DNA from: Floccularia luteovirens
Lineage: Eukaryota > Basidiomycota > Agaricomycetes > Agaricales > Squamanitaceae
Direction of reading: 5' to 3'
Assembly: GCA_009739215.1 (NCBI GenBank)
Contig: VSJF01000001.1
Coordinates: 434,001-498,000 of the forward strand
DNA length: 64,000 nucleotides
Shown here: positions 1 to 13,400 of the stretch, piece after piece
How the letters are laid out: each line of letters starts with the position of its first letter
How positions within the stretch are numbered: the stretch's first letter is position 1
Translations under genes and position numbers: made by a program
The notes under the pieces: model-generated
Told to the model about the DNA's origin: nothing
Seen by the model: the letters and a program-made list of their open reading frames with translations, nothing else
The model's database searches: none

Positions 1-2129
1 ATCTTCCTATTATTTCGGACCGCCTTCATCGGACTCAGCGTATGGGACACCCCCCGTAGGGCAGATTGGCGTCCACCACCCTCGTGAGATCTTACGCGTA
101 GAGCGAGATTATACAGGAGGGGAAATCATTCAATTTGCCCCAATTTATCCTCTAGAGTTGGAAGGAAGAGTATGTTGACGATGCAAATTTCATTGTGGGG
201 GTTTATAATTTCACTGATTTCTGGGATTGTTTAACTAGATAACGCCGACGCAGTTTTTGGAATCAATAAATTCTATCAACGAATTGCTCATTTCGGCACA
301 CAGTCTTCGACATTCGTTTTTCGATAACATGATTGCTATTTTTAGTTTACAACTATCAAAATTGTTTGTTACTCCACATTATCAGAAGGCACGTTGTTTT
401 CTTCTATATATTCCTGGAAGAACATATTCCTAAACGGTAAACAATAGGAGATGAAACGACTCGAACAGTTAATTGATAATCTAAACACAGAATTTTATAA
501 CCCAGTCGGACTCAATATTCTGTGGCCGCAGAACGTGGCGTTTCTTTTCGTAAGTGGATAATACGAAGTTTTCTCGAAGTTTTCGTTGATTTCTTTATGC
601 TCAAAGCTGGAGATTGAATATTATGTGAGTCTTACTTCGAATTTGACTTGAAAAAAGTACAGGACTTATTCGAAGCGCACATGATTCTAGTGATATTTTT
701 TCATCGCACCATCCGAGAAGCTAGAATGTTGATTTGACCCAGTTGGAAACCTGAGGAGCTGCTGTGTCAACGTTTGTTCAGTACTCGCGCTGATCGCTCA
801 AGACAGCTATGATCGATGATTTAATCTCACACTTCACCAACGTAATATCATGTCCATCAAATCAGCCAAGTTTCTTCTCGACATAGTTTCACGTCAACTA
901 TGCCAATCATCCAGGGTGGGTGGTAGGAGAGAGTATTAGTGATGATTTTTCTCTGGCGAGCACTAGTTATTTATTGTTAGCGGTGTCCACTTTTATAGAA
1001 CATATCATATGACAATGTGTTTTTGCAATATAATAAGACCTATCTCAGCATTTTGCTAGTTTTTTACGTATATATGTGAGACAAGAACCACTTTTCTCCA
1101 TTTTGCGATTTGGGCTTGTGGTTTTGTCTTTGCTTTGTAGTGTTTTTTATACAGGGCACCTCTTGCAATCAGAGTTCTTTCTGATCGGTTGTTTGTCGGC
1201 CAGCAAAACTCGGCGGGTAGACTAAAAGCTCGTTGCTCAAGTACACTTGCAGTATGAAAATATTGAATGCAACATATGGTAAAGTGCAACCGAGATGAAT
1301 CGATGATTCCCCACATCAAACTGTTCGCTTGCTAGTATGAATCCCGGGAACGAACCTGGTATGTTTTGGGTCGCTATGGCTGTAGCCATCGCCTGGTGAT
1401 CTATTAGCCGAAGGGAAATTCCCCACCAACGTTTCAACACATGGACTCACGTCATTGCAATTAAGAACGAGCCGATAAGTTCTTCGCAGAATTTGGGGGG
1501 CCCTGGGACATCGTGCCACTCAATCATTTCTCGGGCGTCCTTCCGCGGCATACACGGAGAGAGACAGAATTATATTTGATCTGTATTGTTTATGGGAATC
1601 TGAAATGTGGAATGGGGTAGGGCATCGCCCGAATGTCCCATCGGGTGGATCGGGGCGCTCGTTCAGGGTCACACGCGATTCCTATGTTTTCCTCGACGAG
1701 GTTCAACATGGTTTTTTTGTTATAGAACAGACTAGTTGTTTTGAAACTCGAAAGCAAGGGTGAAGATCTCGGCCAAGGATCCTCAAGATTTGCCGTGCAC
1801 AGCTAGGCGATGCGGGCCGAAAGACCAGGCGGAGTTATGTATGCAGCCGTGGCCGAGATGGAGGCCGAGGGAGATTAAATAAATAAATAAATAACAAAAT
1901 GATAAGAGAGATTTGTCATTTGAAGCCGGCATCGAAACTTGTGTTTTCCGACAAACTCTCTCTTAATCCACAGTCTCTCCCCTTTCTATCTCTGCTTTCA
2001 TACTCCCATCACTCTACTCTTAACTCTTATCATTGTCCTCCTCGTTGATCTCCCCGCCGCTCATCACTCTCCCACACACCCACACCTACACTTACCCCAC
2101 CCCACCCGTTATCTCTAACTCAACTTCTC
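1..2129. other. Gene-poor 5' region and YAP1 leader
   Basis: I see no convincing gene here; open frames are short and have no recognisable domain. The last 150 bases before the YAP1 start (about 1975-2129) are strongly CT-rich, a usual look for a basidiomycete promoter and 5' leader. A short TAAA/AAAT microsatellite sits at about 1878-1895. An upstream ATG at about 1899 opens a reading frame of roughly 45 codons that ends before the YAP1 start; it would act as a uORF only if the transcript starts that far upstream, which cannot be told from sequence. Confidence 0.5.
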
Positions 2130-4050
2130 ATGGAGTCATTTCCAGACTCAACCCCTCTATGGGATCTATCTCATGCCTCAAACTTCTCCCAAATTCCTGA
2201 CGATGATTTTCTTAATCTCCTTCAGAAACAGTTTCCTCCAGGTGCCACTGTGAATTCGTATAACGAGTTCACTGAGAGTATCAACCCTCAGAATATCTCT
2301 CGCTACTCTCTTCCAAGTCTTACCCCTCCTTCAGAGGACAGCAGTCCCAGTCCTCCAAATTTCCAAGATTCCATTCATGACGATTCTAATGATCCGGCGC
2401 TCAAGCGAAAGGCAAGCGATGATGATTTTCAAGAAGGTCCAAGTCAGAAAAATCCCCACACATGCAAGTATTGTTTTCCAACGGTGTTAATCTTGTAAAT
2501 GTGCTTATCTTTCGTTTTAGCACACTCTCAAATGAGTGGTTCACGGAGGAAATCCACTGGATCTGGACATGTGAATTTTGATTTCATATTCTTCTTTACA
2601 GATAAATTGACCTCTTGGTAGTCCAAAGATGAGACTCGTCTGCTAAAGCGGAAAGAACAAAACAGAGCAGCTCAGCGAGCATTTAGAGAACGAAAGGAAA
2701 AGCACGTAAAAGATGTGAGACATTCTTCTCCGATAGGTGTCAAATGTTCTAATCGCTCCAATACCGAATAGCTAGAGGACAAGGTAGCAGCCCTCGAGGC
2801 TAAGAATGAGCAAGCAACAAGCGAGAATGACAATCTGCGAGATTTGCTTTCTCGTTTGCAGAACGAAAACATGATGCTCAAACAGGGAAATTTCACATTC
2901 TCGATGCCTAAAAATTCTGCGTCCAATGGTGTCGACGTAGGACGTGGTACAAGACCATTTGCAACAGAATCGCCCGTATTTCCCCCATCATCTTCGTCTC
3001 GTCAGCCATCTAGGATCGGCTCCCCTCCGTCATCTCATGGTGCTGTGCCGAAGCAAGTTAACCCTCTCGATTGGAGCTCCCTTACTTCTTTCGATCCTAA
3101 TGTTCTTCAGCTGCTCGATGATGGCCCGCAGCAAACCGCTACGGATGGTGCCATGCACATGGATTTCGGATTTGGTGGCCCAAAAGGACTATCCTCGCAT
3201 CAGCAATACACCACGATCGCTAGCAACCCGATGTTCATGTCCTATGTCTCCACTTTTGACAACCTGCAGTCACCACCTCAACCAAGCCGCAGCCCGAACC
3301 AATCACAGAGCTCTCAATCAAATAATGGATACGGTTTTGAAATGGGCCAGTTGTCAAGATGGCCAACTCCTGGTAATGCACAAGAAGGGGGATCTTTGGA
3401 TGATCTGTTCCCTGGCTATCCCAGTGGCTCCGGGAATAGCGTGGAATTCCCTTACGTGCACAGTTCACCTGCATCGATAAGTCCGATTGCTCACAGCACG
3501 AAAGGAAATGTTTCACAGCGCTCTGAACCTTCTGGTTCCCCAGTTGCATCTTCATCTTCATCACCCTCATCCATCTCCGATGCCATGTTTGGATCTGTCA
3601 CTCCTGGGGACAGCGTGTCATCCGACTCGGATGCGGGCCAGGATAATACTCGATGTCCCAAAACAAAAGCGGAGTTAGAGAAACGAATCGCAGCCGATGG
3701 TTATTCAACATTCACATCAACAAATCCTGTCCGAAAAAGCTCGGATGAGATCCTAGGATCAATGATTACTTGCAAGGGTACCTCCAGTCTTCCGAAGACC
3801 CAGAAGAATGATAGCAACGTTGAGGTGCTAAGCGCGTGGCGTAGCATCACATCGAATCCGAAGTTCAAGGTCTGCCCCCAAGTGCTACCATTATCATCTT
3901 AGAGCATCGCTCATTTATTACTGGTAGGATGTGGATATTAATGACCTCTGTCGAGAGTTCACAAGCAAAGCACGCTGTGATGGCACGAAAGTGGTGCTAG
4001 AGCCGCAAGGTGTTCATTCCATTTTGGAGAACCTTGCAAAGAGGCAGTAG
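2130..4050 (+). CDS. YAP1: Yap1/Pap1-type bZIP transcription factor (oxidative stress)
   Basis: Nuclear AP-1-like activator of oxidative-stress and detoxification genes; in the family it is held in the cytoplasm by Crm1 and retained in the nucleus once cysteines are oxidised. Five exons: 2130-2463, 2521-2570, 2622-2714, 2772-3869, 3928-4050, giving 565 residues. The basic region is in exon 3 (about residues 133-159) with the family hallmark NRAAQRAFRERKEKHVKDLE, followed by a leucine zipper. A long Ser/Pro-rich middle leads to a C-terminal cysteine-rich domain in the last exon (DVDINDLCREF, KARCDGTKVVLE) that ends the protein at KRQ. The residue aligned with the first cysteine of the yeast C-terminal domain (before the SAW motif) is not cysteine, but other cysteines lie just upstream. 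The first intron fits best as GC-AG (GCAAGT donor), though a GT donor 4 bases downstream with a weaker acceptor also keeps the frame. Confidence 0.93.
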
Positions 4051-5120
4051 TCAAGAGACACGACAGGCGGGCGCCTAATACTATGGCTCGGTCACTCACG
4101 CCGTCCCAAGCTTCCCATTTCTCTTTTCCTACCCCCCCCCCCCCTCCGTCTCCAACATACACTCTAATTCCTCCTCCATTTCGTCCGATCCTTTGTGACC
4201 CTGCTCGAAAAACCCACCTACATGGAGGCTGTGCTTCTGCTACACTCTCCTATCACATCCGGCTGCATCCGGATGCGCTCTCACCACATTCCAACAGATC
4301 GGAAATTTACACTAAATAGATGGAATCTGGTGGATCAAACCTTTCCCCCCTCCATTCCAACTTAGCGGAGGTCTATTGGCCCTTGTATTATATATGCCAG
4401 TCCTTTGCCCAATCTTTGTTCTTTTTTTTGATTGCATATTTAACGACAGCTTAGGCGAGGACAAGAGAAAAAAATAGGAACTTGCGGCTTGTTCTCACCT
4501 TTTTGTGTTTTTACCATCTACCATATATATTTTTATCTGTCTTTCCTCATTATCTTCTTTCTGTATTTCTGATTGTTTTTTTTGGAAATGATTTGATTAA
4601 TATCAGAATTTGGGTTATCTGGGTATGGCGGGATCTTCTTTTTGGAAAAAAAAGAGGGGGAAGGGCGTGTGGGGCCCTTGTGAATTGGGAAGTTTTTCAA
4701 CAGATCCGAGTTGACTTGTCTGTTTTCTTCTTTCTCTTGGTTGCTTGTTGTAAAAACACAAGTCGCTCTTTCTTTCGTTTATATCGAAATATTGTATTTA
4801 TTGTATTTTTGGAAAAGTTGTCATGCTTTCATACAAAACAAAAATATACCCTGTCCTCATCCCCCGACTCTCTATATTTACATAGCATAACAAAATAAAG
4901 TTGTGTTGACAAGTTTTTTTTTTATAGAGTTTCGCAACAGTGATCGGGTACGGATTGATTAACAAGATCAATAGGTTCGCATAGATACAAAAACGTCGAA
5001 AAGAAGGAAGAAATACAACTAAAATTGCGAGACACTCGCACAAATAGCAAAAAAAGGAAGGTTACTACAGTAATTGGAGAAAACTAACCTACTCTATACA
5101 AGAGACATCCTGTGGTTTTT
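4051..5120. other. Convergent 3' flanks of YAP1 and SNF2
   Basis: No gene is seen between the two convergent stops. The region holds a C-only run at about 4131-4143 and a T-rich stretch at 4430-4620, consistent with 3' UTRs and polyadenylation signals of the flanking genes. Confidence 0.5.
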
Positions 5121-8100
5121 CTACTCATCATCACTCGGCGTTAAATATTCTTCATCACTGATGACCTGTTTCCTACCTGCGCTCCTCCCTCTTGTTGGTG
5201 GTGGACGTTCATCTTCGTCCATCGGAATTACAGCAGCATCATAACCTCCTGCTGTAGGTCCTGGAGCAGGTGGGGCCCCGGGTAAACCTGAACCTGTGAT
5301 AACGCGGTCAAATGCTGCATTGAAGACTTTTTCCATTTCATCCGCATCTACGTAAACCCATGACCCTTCCTGGTTGTATGTTCGGGCGTTATTAAACATC
5401 AACTTCCAATCATCCTTGTACGCTTGCACGTTCTTGTAGTGACCACCATTCGCACGTTTACGCAGGTGGGACAAGGCAATTGGTTGAGTAATCAGTTGAT
5501 AATAGTCAGGATAATCCTTTATACAGTAATGCAAGTCAGCAACGTGTAATAAAATTATTCCACTCAATAGTTGTAGTTTACTCACCCTCTTATCAGGTAA
5601 TTCACGGAATAATTCACAGCGTTTCCTACCCGTCTCATCTTCGCATGCCAATACAGCTTTATGACATTCCGCAAATGCTTTCTTCATCTTCTCTTTGATG
5701 GCGGGTGATATATCGCTAGTGCCATTGAAGCTACCATTAATCTTGATCTTCCTTCGTTTCTGTGAGATGCCATGATCAATCAAAACTGCGCCGGCAAACT
5801 TGCTTTAAAAAAAAACACTAACCGAATCATGATCTTCCTCTTCATCATCCGCTATCGAAGGTGTTACGGACGTTGATTTCTGGCCTCGTTTTCTCTTCGG
5901 TCCGGAAGGTGTATCATCGTAGCTTGTACCCTTAGCTTTACCCTTTTTAGGTTTTCGGCCACGGGCGTCACTGTCAGAAGCTGGTGTTCCGCGAGCCGAC
6001 GCTTCAGCATCTTTGAGAAGCTTGTTCACCGCTCTACGTTCTTTCTTTTCTTTTGCACGTTCTGTCAGTTCCTGTAGATCTTCTCCTTCTTCCAGAGCCT
6101 ACAGAAAGTGTCAGCGGGGGTATAATATCATAAAAGATTAACATACCAAAGCCCAGGCATCATCACTAAGCCCATCATTATAGCTAATGACATTTCTCCT
6201 CCGCTGTCCACGACCTTCAAGTAACTCATCGACTTCCTTCACATCGAACGGTTCGTCTGTCTGATAGCATTCGGGCAACTCTTCTAGTTGGATAAGAGGC
6301 TGGGGAGGTTTCCCTCTATTCCCTTGTGCGCGCCAATTATCAAGGGCTTCCTGTTCCCGCTTGATATCCATCTCTCTGAAAATGACAATTTCACCATCTG
6401 TGCGCGATATCAACAAATTGAGTTCTTCATCATTCATATCACCGGCCTCTTCGTTCTCTTCTTCCTGGTCGGCTTCAAGGATTGAGCGCTAGGACATCAA
6501 GTAAAAAGTTAGATGTTTTTATGGGCTTGGATAATTAGGCTCACCAAGAACTCTTCTTGTTCCTCTTGGGTAGATTTATTGTCGAATCGACCTGCTTGAA
6601 TGACCTTGTCGTCTATATCCAGTTTAAACCTAGCTCGTTGGTACATGGCTTCTTCTACACTTTTCTCGGTGATAAATCGTAATATAAGGACAGCTTTGGT
6701 TTGACCAATACGATGAGCACGATCCTGAGCTTGCAAGTCGGCGTGAGGATTCCTATTAAAAGTATGTTATAGCTAGAAAAAATAACAGGTCTTGTAAACA
6801 TACCAATCTGAATCAAAGCTAGAAGTAATGTCAATACATTTAACTCTGAAGTGAGTTGAGCGATAACTTACATAATAACAGTATCAGCAGTCTGCAAGTT
6901 CAGACCCAATCCTCCTGCTCTGGTCGACAGGATGAACACTTTGTACTCAGAATCTTTTGCGTTAAACATTTGTACGAATGAGGCACGTTCGTCTGTTTTC
7001 GTTCCACCATCCAGACGAAGATACTTCCATCCCATCATTTTCAGAAAGTCCTCCATGATATCCATGACTTTCGTCATTTGGAAGAAAATGAGCACCTTAA
7101 ATCCAGATTCAGAAACACGAAGAAAAAGCATGGAGGTATGAAAAGCCCTTACTCTGTGTCCTGTAGCAAAGAATTTGGGTAGAATACGATTCAACAACTC
7201 GAGTTTCCCTGAAGTCCGAACAATCTTATCATCGATCAACCCACTAGGGCTTATCTTGTCCTCCACACTTTCAAAGAGATAGGGGTGCTGACAAATCTTG
7301 CGCAACTGCATCAACTCATTGCTAAGACCTTTCACACCACCAGATTTCCTATAATCATTTGGTTTGTGAGTAATGTATCCAACACAGAAATCATGCATAA
7401 CTTGCCCCTTGCTATCTTTCCCATCGGCAATCATCTTGTGTTTCTTCATCTGCTTGTACAGTTGCGTTTGCAGAGCGCTCATACGGACCTTGATCACCTT
7501 CTCCACCTTATTCGGTAACTCACTTTCCACATCTTGCTTCAGTCGTCTCAGCAGGAAAGGCCTGAGCACTTTATGTAAGCGACGGATAATGAGAAGTGCC
7601 TCTTCTTCATTAAGCTCTATCTTATCTCCTGTACCGGAATTGGCGAACGGAGTGTTGAACCATTCATCGAAAGATTTCACCGAGTTGAAGATTTTAGGTA
7701 GGACGAAGTTGAGTAGAGACCACAATTCAGGAAGGTTATTTTGTAAAGGAGTACCAGTCAAGATAAGCCGATATTTTGAGTGGTAATATGTGCTGAGAGT
7801 TTGGGAAAGTTTCGACTGCGTATTTTTCATACGGTGACCCTCGTCTTAAATTAGGTAAAATTAGGTGAGAATCACATCAGAGAGGTCTAATTTATATACG
7901 CACCGATGATCATGTGTAACCATTTTATCTTACTAAGGTGTGGTCGATCCTTGATAATATACTCGTATGTTGTCAGCAAAACCTGAAATTGCCCAACTCT
8001 GAGGTCTCCCTGTAATGCACGCCGTTGTGCAGGGTTGCCCTTGTAAGCGACAGTCTTAACTATTGGTGCCCATTTTGCGAATTCACCGGACCAATTTGTC

Positions 8101-10180
8101 ATAGTGGAAAGAGGCACAATGACAAGGTATGGTCCTCGTTGCCTCTTCACCTCAATGAGGAAGGTGATAAGAGAGATTGTTTGGATTGTCTTTCCGAGAC
8201 CCTGTAAGTAGCCGGCCGGTGAGTAATATATCAAAATACAATCTGAATCTCGTGTACCATCTCATCTGCAAGAATACCATTGAGCCTATTGTTGTATAAG
8301 CTGACCATCCATTGCAGACCCTTCAACTGATACTCCTTCAAAGTACCGCCGACAAGGATAGTAGGTTGCCTTGTAACCTTTTCTGAGATCCTATGAGCGA
8401 CGGCGTAGTAATCAACTTTAGTCTTGTCTTCAGCCGACTCGTCTTGGCTAATTTGCGCTCCAAAAGTAGCTTCAGTCGCGGGGCCATCTTCCTGTTCGAA
8501 ATTGACTTCGGACATAGGTCCGCTTTCGTTTTGTTGCGCAACAACAGCTTGTGCCAAGGAGTCCAAGTATGCATCCGTCTGGCGAAGGAGATGTGTAATA
8601 CGTGTATCCTTGGCGGTGTCGATAAGTTTCATGTAAGCTTCTTCATCGTCAGCCTTCAGTGCCTTTAGACGTTCCTTTGCCAGTCTTTCTATGCGTTTCT
8701 GCTCCTCCTTTTCGGTATGAGCGTGGAAGTTCATTACTGCACGACCCAGGCGCATAATTCTTTCCTGTGCAGACCGATTTGCAGAAATAACTTCACGGCC
8801 ATGAGCACAAATGACACCAAGTTGTTCTACGTGCTTGTGCTTTGCACGTCGTTCCCTATCGGCGCGCTGCTTGCGTTCCAATTGTTCAGTCATGCGAGCA
8901 TCTCGAATGGTTGGTTTACGAGTGCGCCTGAAGTCAGCACGGTTGATTGGCAACAAAGACCCATGGGTAAGCCGCTCAGCGACAGAAGCTCGTAGAGCAC
9001 GTTGTTTATCAAGAACACGGAGGGCCTTCAACTCGATGACTGCACGAATTTTGCTATATGAGTTGAGGCTAGGATGCATGAGCGAACTAAGGTCATGTTT
9101 GACCTTGACCGTGTCTAAAGGAGTTGCCACAGTAGCGTCATTCTCTTTGTCGTCTTTTACATCTCCAATTTGAGCCTTCGTATCTGAGCTTATATCTCCA
9201 ATTGTTGAAGGCATTGCGTCAAGTTCACGGATACGTTGCTGTATACGAGCTTCGATGAACCTTTCCCTCTCGTTGATGATTTGATGTGCGTCAAGTCCCG
9301 CTGGCATAATTGTTGGGATGAGAAGTCGCTGAAGTCGAGTAACAAATAGATTAGGATCCGCCTCTGAAGAGCGTTTGAGATAGGTAAATGGATGTAAATA
9401 TGCGTTGTACGGGTATATTCCAGAGTTAACATCATCTTCTAGAAAAGGACCTTTAGGTAACTCAGCAGACGTTGTGATGGCATCGTGTTCTTCCGTCTTT
9501 ATAGGCTCTTCAATTGGTGAAGACGTCGTCGGAGCAGGAGTACCCGGCTCTCCCTTTGCTACTTTGACGGCTGCATCAACCACTCTAGAAGCAACGTCAG
9601 GCCCTTGAAGTAGTTTTTCGAAATCGGAGATGGCATTGTTCGGAACACGAATGGCCTGTTGAACATTTTCGGGGACAGGCAAGTTACGGGAAAGAAGCTT
9701 GAATGCATGGATTTGAGCACGCAGAGCATTGATTTGGTCAGGCGTGAACGACACTGGTGTTTGAGAAGTAAGAGGAAACGGTTGGTTTGGGACAGGACCT
9801 GAAGTGACAGAGGTAGGTACTGATGAGCCATTGGTGATAGGTTGAGCATGACCATTGGTCATTGGTTGTTGTATCTGTTGTTGTGCATGATTGGGATGAG
9901 CGTGCTGGCTCCGACCTTGGACCACGATGAGATAAAGGTGTTGTAAAATAAAATGAAGTGGACGTACTCTGGCCAACGGCCTGAATGTATTTGAGAAGAT
10001 TCTCGAGTTCGTTAGGGGACTTCTGTTCCAAAGGATTTTTGCGCAGGAAGTTGGCTCGCTGAATAAAGGAAGTGTGTTAAAAAGATACCGGCTATATGCT
10101 AATTAGAGAACACATACTGCCATCATCTGCTGTAGCTCATTCATGCCAGGTTGCCTTGTGTGGGGTTGTTGCTGGGACAT
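5121..10180 (-). CDS. SNF2: SNF2/STH1 (Brahma-type) SWI/SNF-RSC remodelling ATPase
   Basis: Catalytic ATPase of a SWI/SNF or RSC chromatin remodeller. Domains in order: a short N-terminal exon (start chosen at [15 protein letters not shown]), a QLQ domain (about residue 110), an HSA-type basic helical region rich in Arg/Lys, the SF2 helicase core (GLGKT Walker A, DEGH box, [31 protein letters not shown]), a SnAC region after the core, AT-hook-like basic stretches, and a C-terminal bromodomain ([23 protein letters not shown]). At least nine introns. One, at 7349-7405, must use a GC donor: only GCAAGT spliced to TATAG restores the conserved [10 protein letters not shown]. The gene is divergent from KU80 with 301 bases between starts. 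Whether it is the SWI/SNF or RSC paralogue cannot be decided here. Confidence 0.95.
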
Positions 10181-10481
10181 GTTTTGTAATAGGCCGGAGC
10201 CCACCATTGGAGCCGACATTACGGACAACGGTGAGTGAGAGAATGTATTCTAACGGTGAACCCGGCGCGTTGTTGGGAGTAGACAGCACTGCTTGACTCT
10301 GAAAAGTCACGATAGCGCCGCGTGATGTCGATGAATAGCGAGAGTACAATGCTGTGTCACAGTAAGTCACACTGACTCACCTCTCTCACCGTGGGACAGG
10401 GGCTGTGTATCACGTGTTCAATAAATCACGTCGCGTCCCTCGCGACTCCAGTTCCAATTTCTGTCTCATTCCACATTCAAA
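10181..10481. promoter_or_regulatory. Shared divergent promoter, SNF2 / KU80
   Basis: The 301 bases between the two start codons must hold the promoters and leaders of both genes. I recognise no specific binding site. Confidence 0.6.
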
Positions 10482-13400
10482 ATGCCAGCAGAACGAGCAG
10501 GTGTACGTCCTTTGCATTCCAGTCTCTGCTTTGACTTATGATATTTGCCAGTATACCGTTACAATGTTCCTCATTGACACGTCTCCGTCAATGTCTAAAT
10601 TGAAGACAATAGATCTGCCCCCAGGTCCAAATGGCGAAGAACTGAGTACTGAGAAAACCCATCTCGAATGGGGACTTGAATTTGTAAAACTCAAAATTCA
10701 GGGGATGGTATTATATCTCTACTAAAGACATCTCCCATCTGTTTCTCATACAAGTATCACCACCAGATATATCATGAACGTAAAACAGATCAATGTGGTA
10801 TCATTACGTTCGGCTCTGAAGGTCAGCTTGAATGCCTTGTTATTTACCATTGACGAGCGTCTTTCCAGATACAAGGAATATTGTCAACAAAAAGAACGGT
10901 GGTTATGAAAATGTGGAAGAAATTTTATCAATTGCACACCCAACTTCACAGACAATCGCAAAAGTCGACACTTTAGAACCATCATCGAAAGCTGGAGATC
11001 GTGATTATTTCGTCTTTGTTTTTCTTCCAAACTTTTCAACATTTTCCGTCTAGCAATCGATGCTTTAATTGTTGGAATTGAAACTCAGGATGCATACCTC
11101 AAGAACAAAAAAACGTGGACGAGAAAGATTGTCCTCATTACGAATGGAGAAAGTCCCATCGAAATCGAAGACTGGAAAGCGACCGTTCATAAAATGGATT
11201 CATTAGGTATAAGTTTGACTGTAGTGTGAGTCTACACTATATATAATATCGACATTGACTAACTCGATAAAGTGGAATTGACTTTGATGATCCAGAGTTT
11301 CCCTTCATTGAGCCTGATAAATCTACAATAAAGGTTACCATCCACCTCTTACGTATTTATAGTATTGACCATAGTATAGAGAGCCAACGAGGAATTTTAT
11401 GAAAGACTCACCTCAAATCTACAAAATGGCATTGTCGGGACTTGCGCTCTTGCCTTACGCGAGGCCAACCTTCCAGACATAAAAACCACTCGATCCACCC
11501 TCATGGGTACAGTTCTTCGCTTGGGAGACCCAGATGTCAAGCCTGATGAAGCATTGGAGATCCTTGTGAAAACAAGTAAATGTACGGCTAAGTCTGTGCC
11601 GAAGAGTTGGAAGAAATATGCTGCGCGAGATGGTGGAACAGATGATAAGATGATAGTCGACGAAGAAGATGGACAGACCGCCTATGTGCAACTCCAGATG
11701 CGTACAGAGTATTATATCGACCGAACGGAAAACCGGGAGGATTCTAGCGAGGACGAAGATAAGTTAGAGGATGATGATGAAAATCTGCTAGATGAAGATG
11801 AGGATGGTCAGAAAAACAAGGGTCGTAATTTAGAAAAGGTATCCAAAGAAGACCTCGTCAAAGGTTTCAAGTATGGCACGACCTATGCCCCTTGTCCAGA
11901 CGGACAATTCCCAAAGCTACGAACAAGAAAGGGAATTGATATATGTGGGTTCTTCACGGCGAAAAACGTACGATTATCTACATGTTATGTATCTTGTAAC
12001 TGATCCCAGGCTTATCCCAAGTTCCGTCGTGAGTTAGCCATGGGGGAGGTTCAGTACGTTTGGGCAGATCCCTCCTTCACCTCCAGAACAAGTGGCCATG
12101 TCTTCTATTGTTCAAGCTATGTATGAGAAGAATGTGATGGCCATAGCGAGGTGGGTAAGTACAGACGGTGGCGACCCGAAGATGGGTGTACTGTGTCCTA
12201 GGATTCATGATAAGGTGGAGTGCTTCCTTTGGACCCAAGTATGTTAATCCCTCCACGGTGTTCGTCGATCATAATTGATACTGTACAAGATGCCTTTTGC
12301 AGATGATGTGCGGAAATACACGTTCCCATCACTCGATAACCTCCTCTCAAAGACGGGCGAAAAGATACCTGAACATCCTTTCCTGCCAACGGAAGAACTC
12401 CAAAATGCCATGCACGACTTCGTCGATGCTATGGACCTAATGGAAGCAGAGAAGGATGAAGAAGGGTGAGTGTTAGTTGCACTTCCAACATATCGCAATT
12501 CTTATGAATACACTTTCTAGCAACCGTATTCCTTGGTTTGATGTACTTGCTAGCTATAACCCAGCCTTGCATCGCGTTAAACAGGCCCTCTTCCATTGTG
12601 CCATCGTATCAGACGTTACCACCAATCCAATCGATCCACCTCATCCAGAATTGACCAAATATTTCGACCCTCCACGTAGAGTCCTCAAACGCGCGAGGGT
12701 AGCAATAGAGAATTGTAAGAGTGTGTCCAATGTCAAGCCAGGTTAATTCTGTTATTATATATCCGCGTTCCGATTAATTTTATAGCTTTCGTAGTTCCCA
12801 AGAAAGTTGCAAGGCCACGTAAAGATGGTCATGTTACCGCCACCGAGGATGATTCGACGATGTTATTGTTGGATAGGAAGAGTGAACAATCAACATACAC
12901 GCAATCGCAGATGCATACTCGTGCATCACAAGTGCCGATGACACCGCGGAAACAAGAAAAATCCAAAGCCGCCATGTCGGGTAGTGAAACAGAAGACGAT
13001 GAGGAAGATCTGTTGCTCGAGAAGAAAGGCCCGAGTACCCGAGCCGCAAGAAAAAATGTCCCATTCCCTACACCAGCACGGTCTGAATCCCCACCAGTTG
13101 GTCGGGGAATCGAACCCGGACGTATAATTGGGTCAACATTTCCATTAAAGGACTTCCAGAAAAACCTTGCCCAAGGAGATGTAGTGACTAAAGCGGTGGA
13201 GGATATGTCTACAGTTATAGCGGAAATTGTTATGCGTCCCTTTGCAGACAGGCGGAGGGATGAAATGTTGGATTGCATGAAAGCACTCAGGAGTACGTGC
13301 TTGGAGGTGAGCATAGTTATTGTTGTTTTGCGTACAAAATCCAGGTTTACGAAATTGACTGGTAGGAGGATGAGATTGATGCCTGGAATACGTATGTGTC

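Noticed and set aside
1325..1420. tRNA-like T-arm on the minus strand (GGTTCGTTCCC, close to a B box)
   Set aside because: No matching acceptor stem, anticodon arm or A box could be folded around it; most likely chance.
1056..1519. Overlapping minus-strand open frames
   Set aside because: Short, no domain, no splice partner, and no coding pattern; not supported as genes.
1878..1895. TAAA tandem repeat as a possible mobile-element end
   Set aside because: Simple microsatellite; no terminal repeats, target duplications or transposase nearby.
12029..12067. 39-base intron GTGAGT...GGGCAG in KU80
   Set aside because: Phase does not match the following exon and the length is too short.
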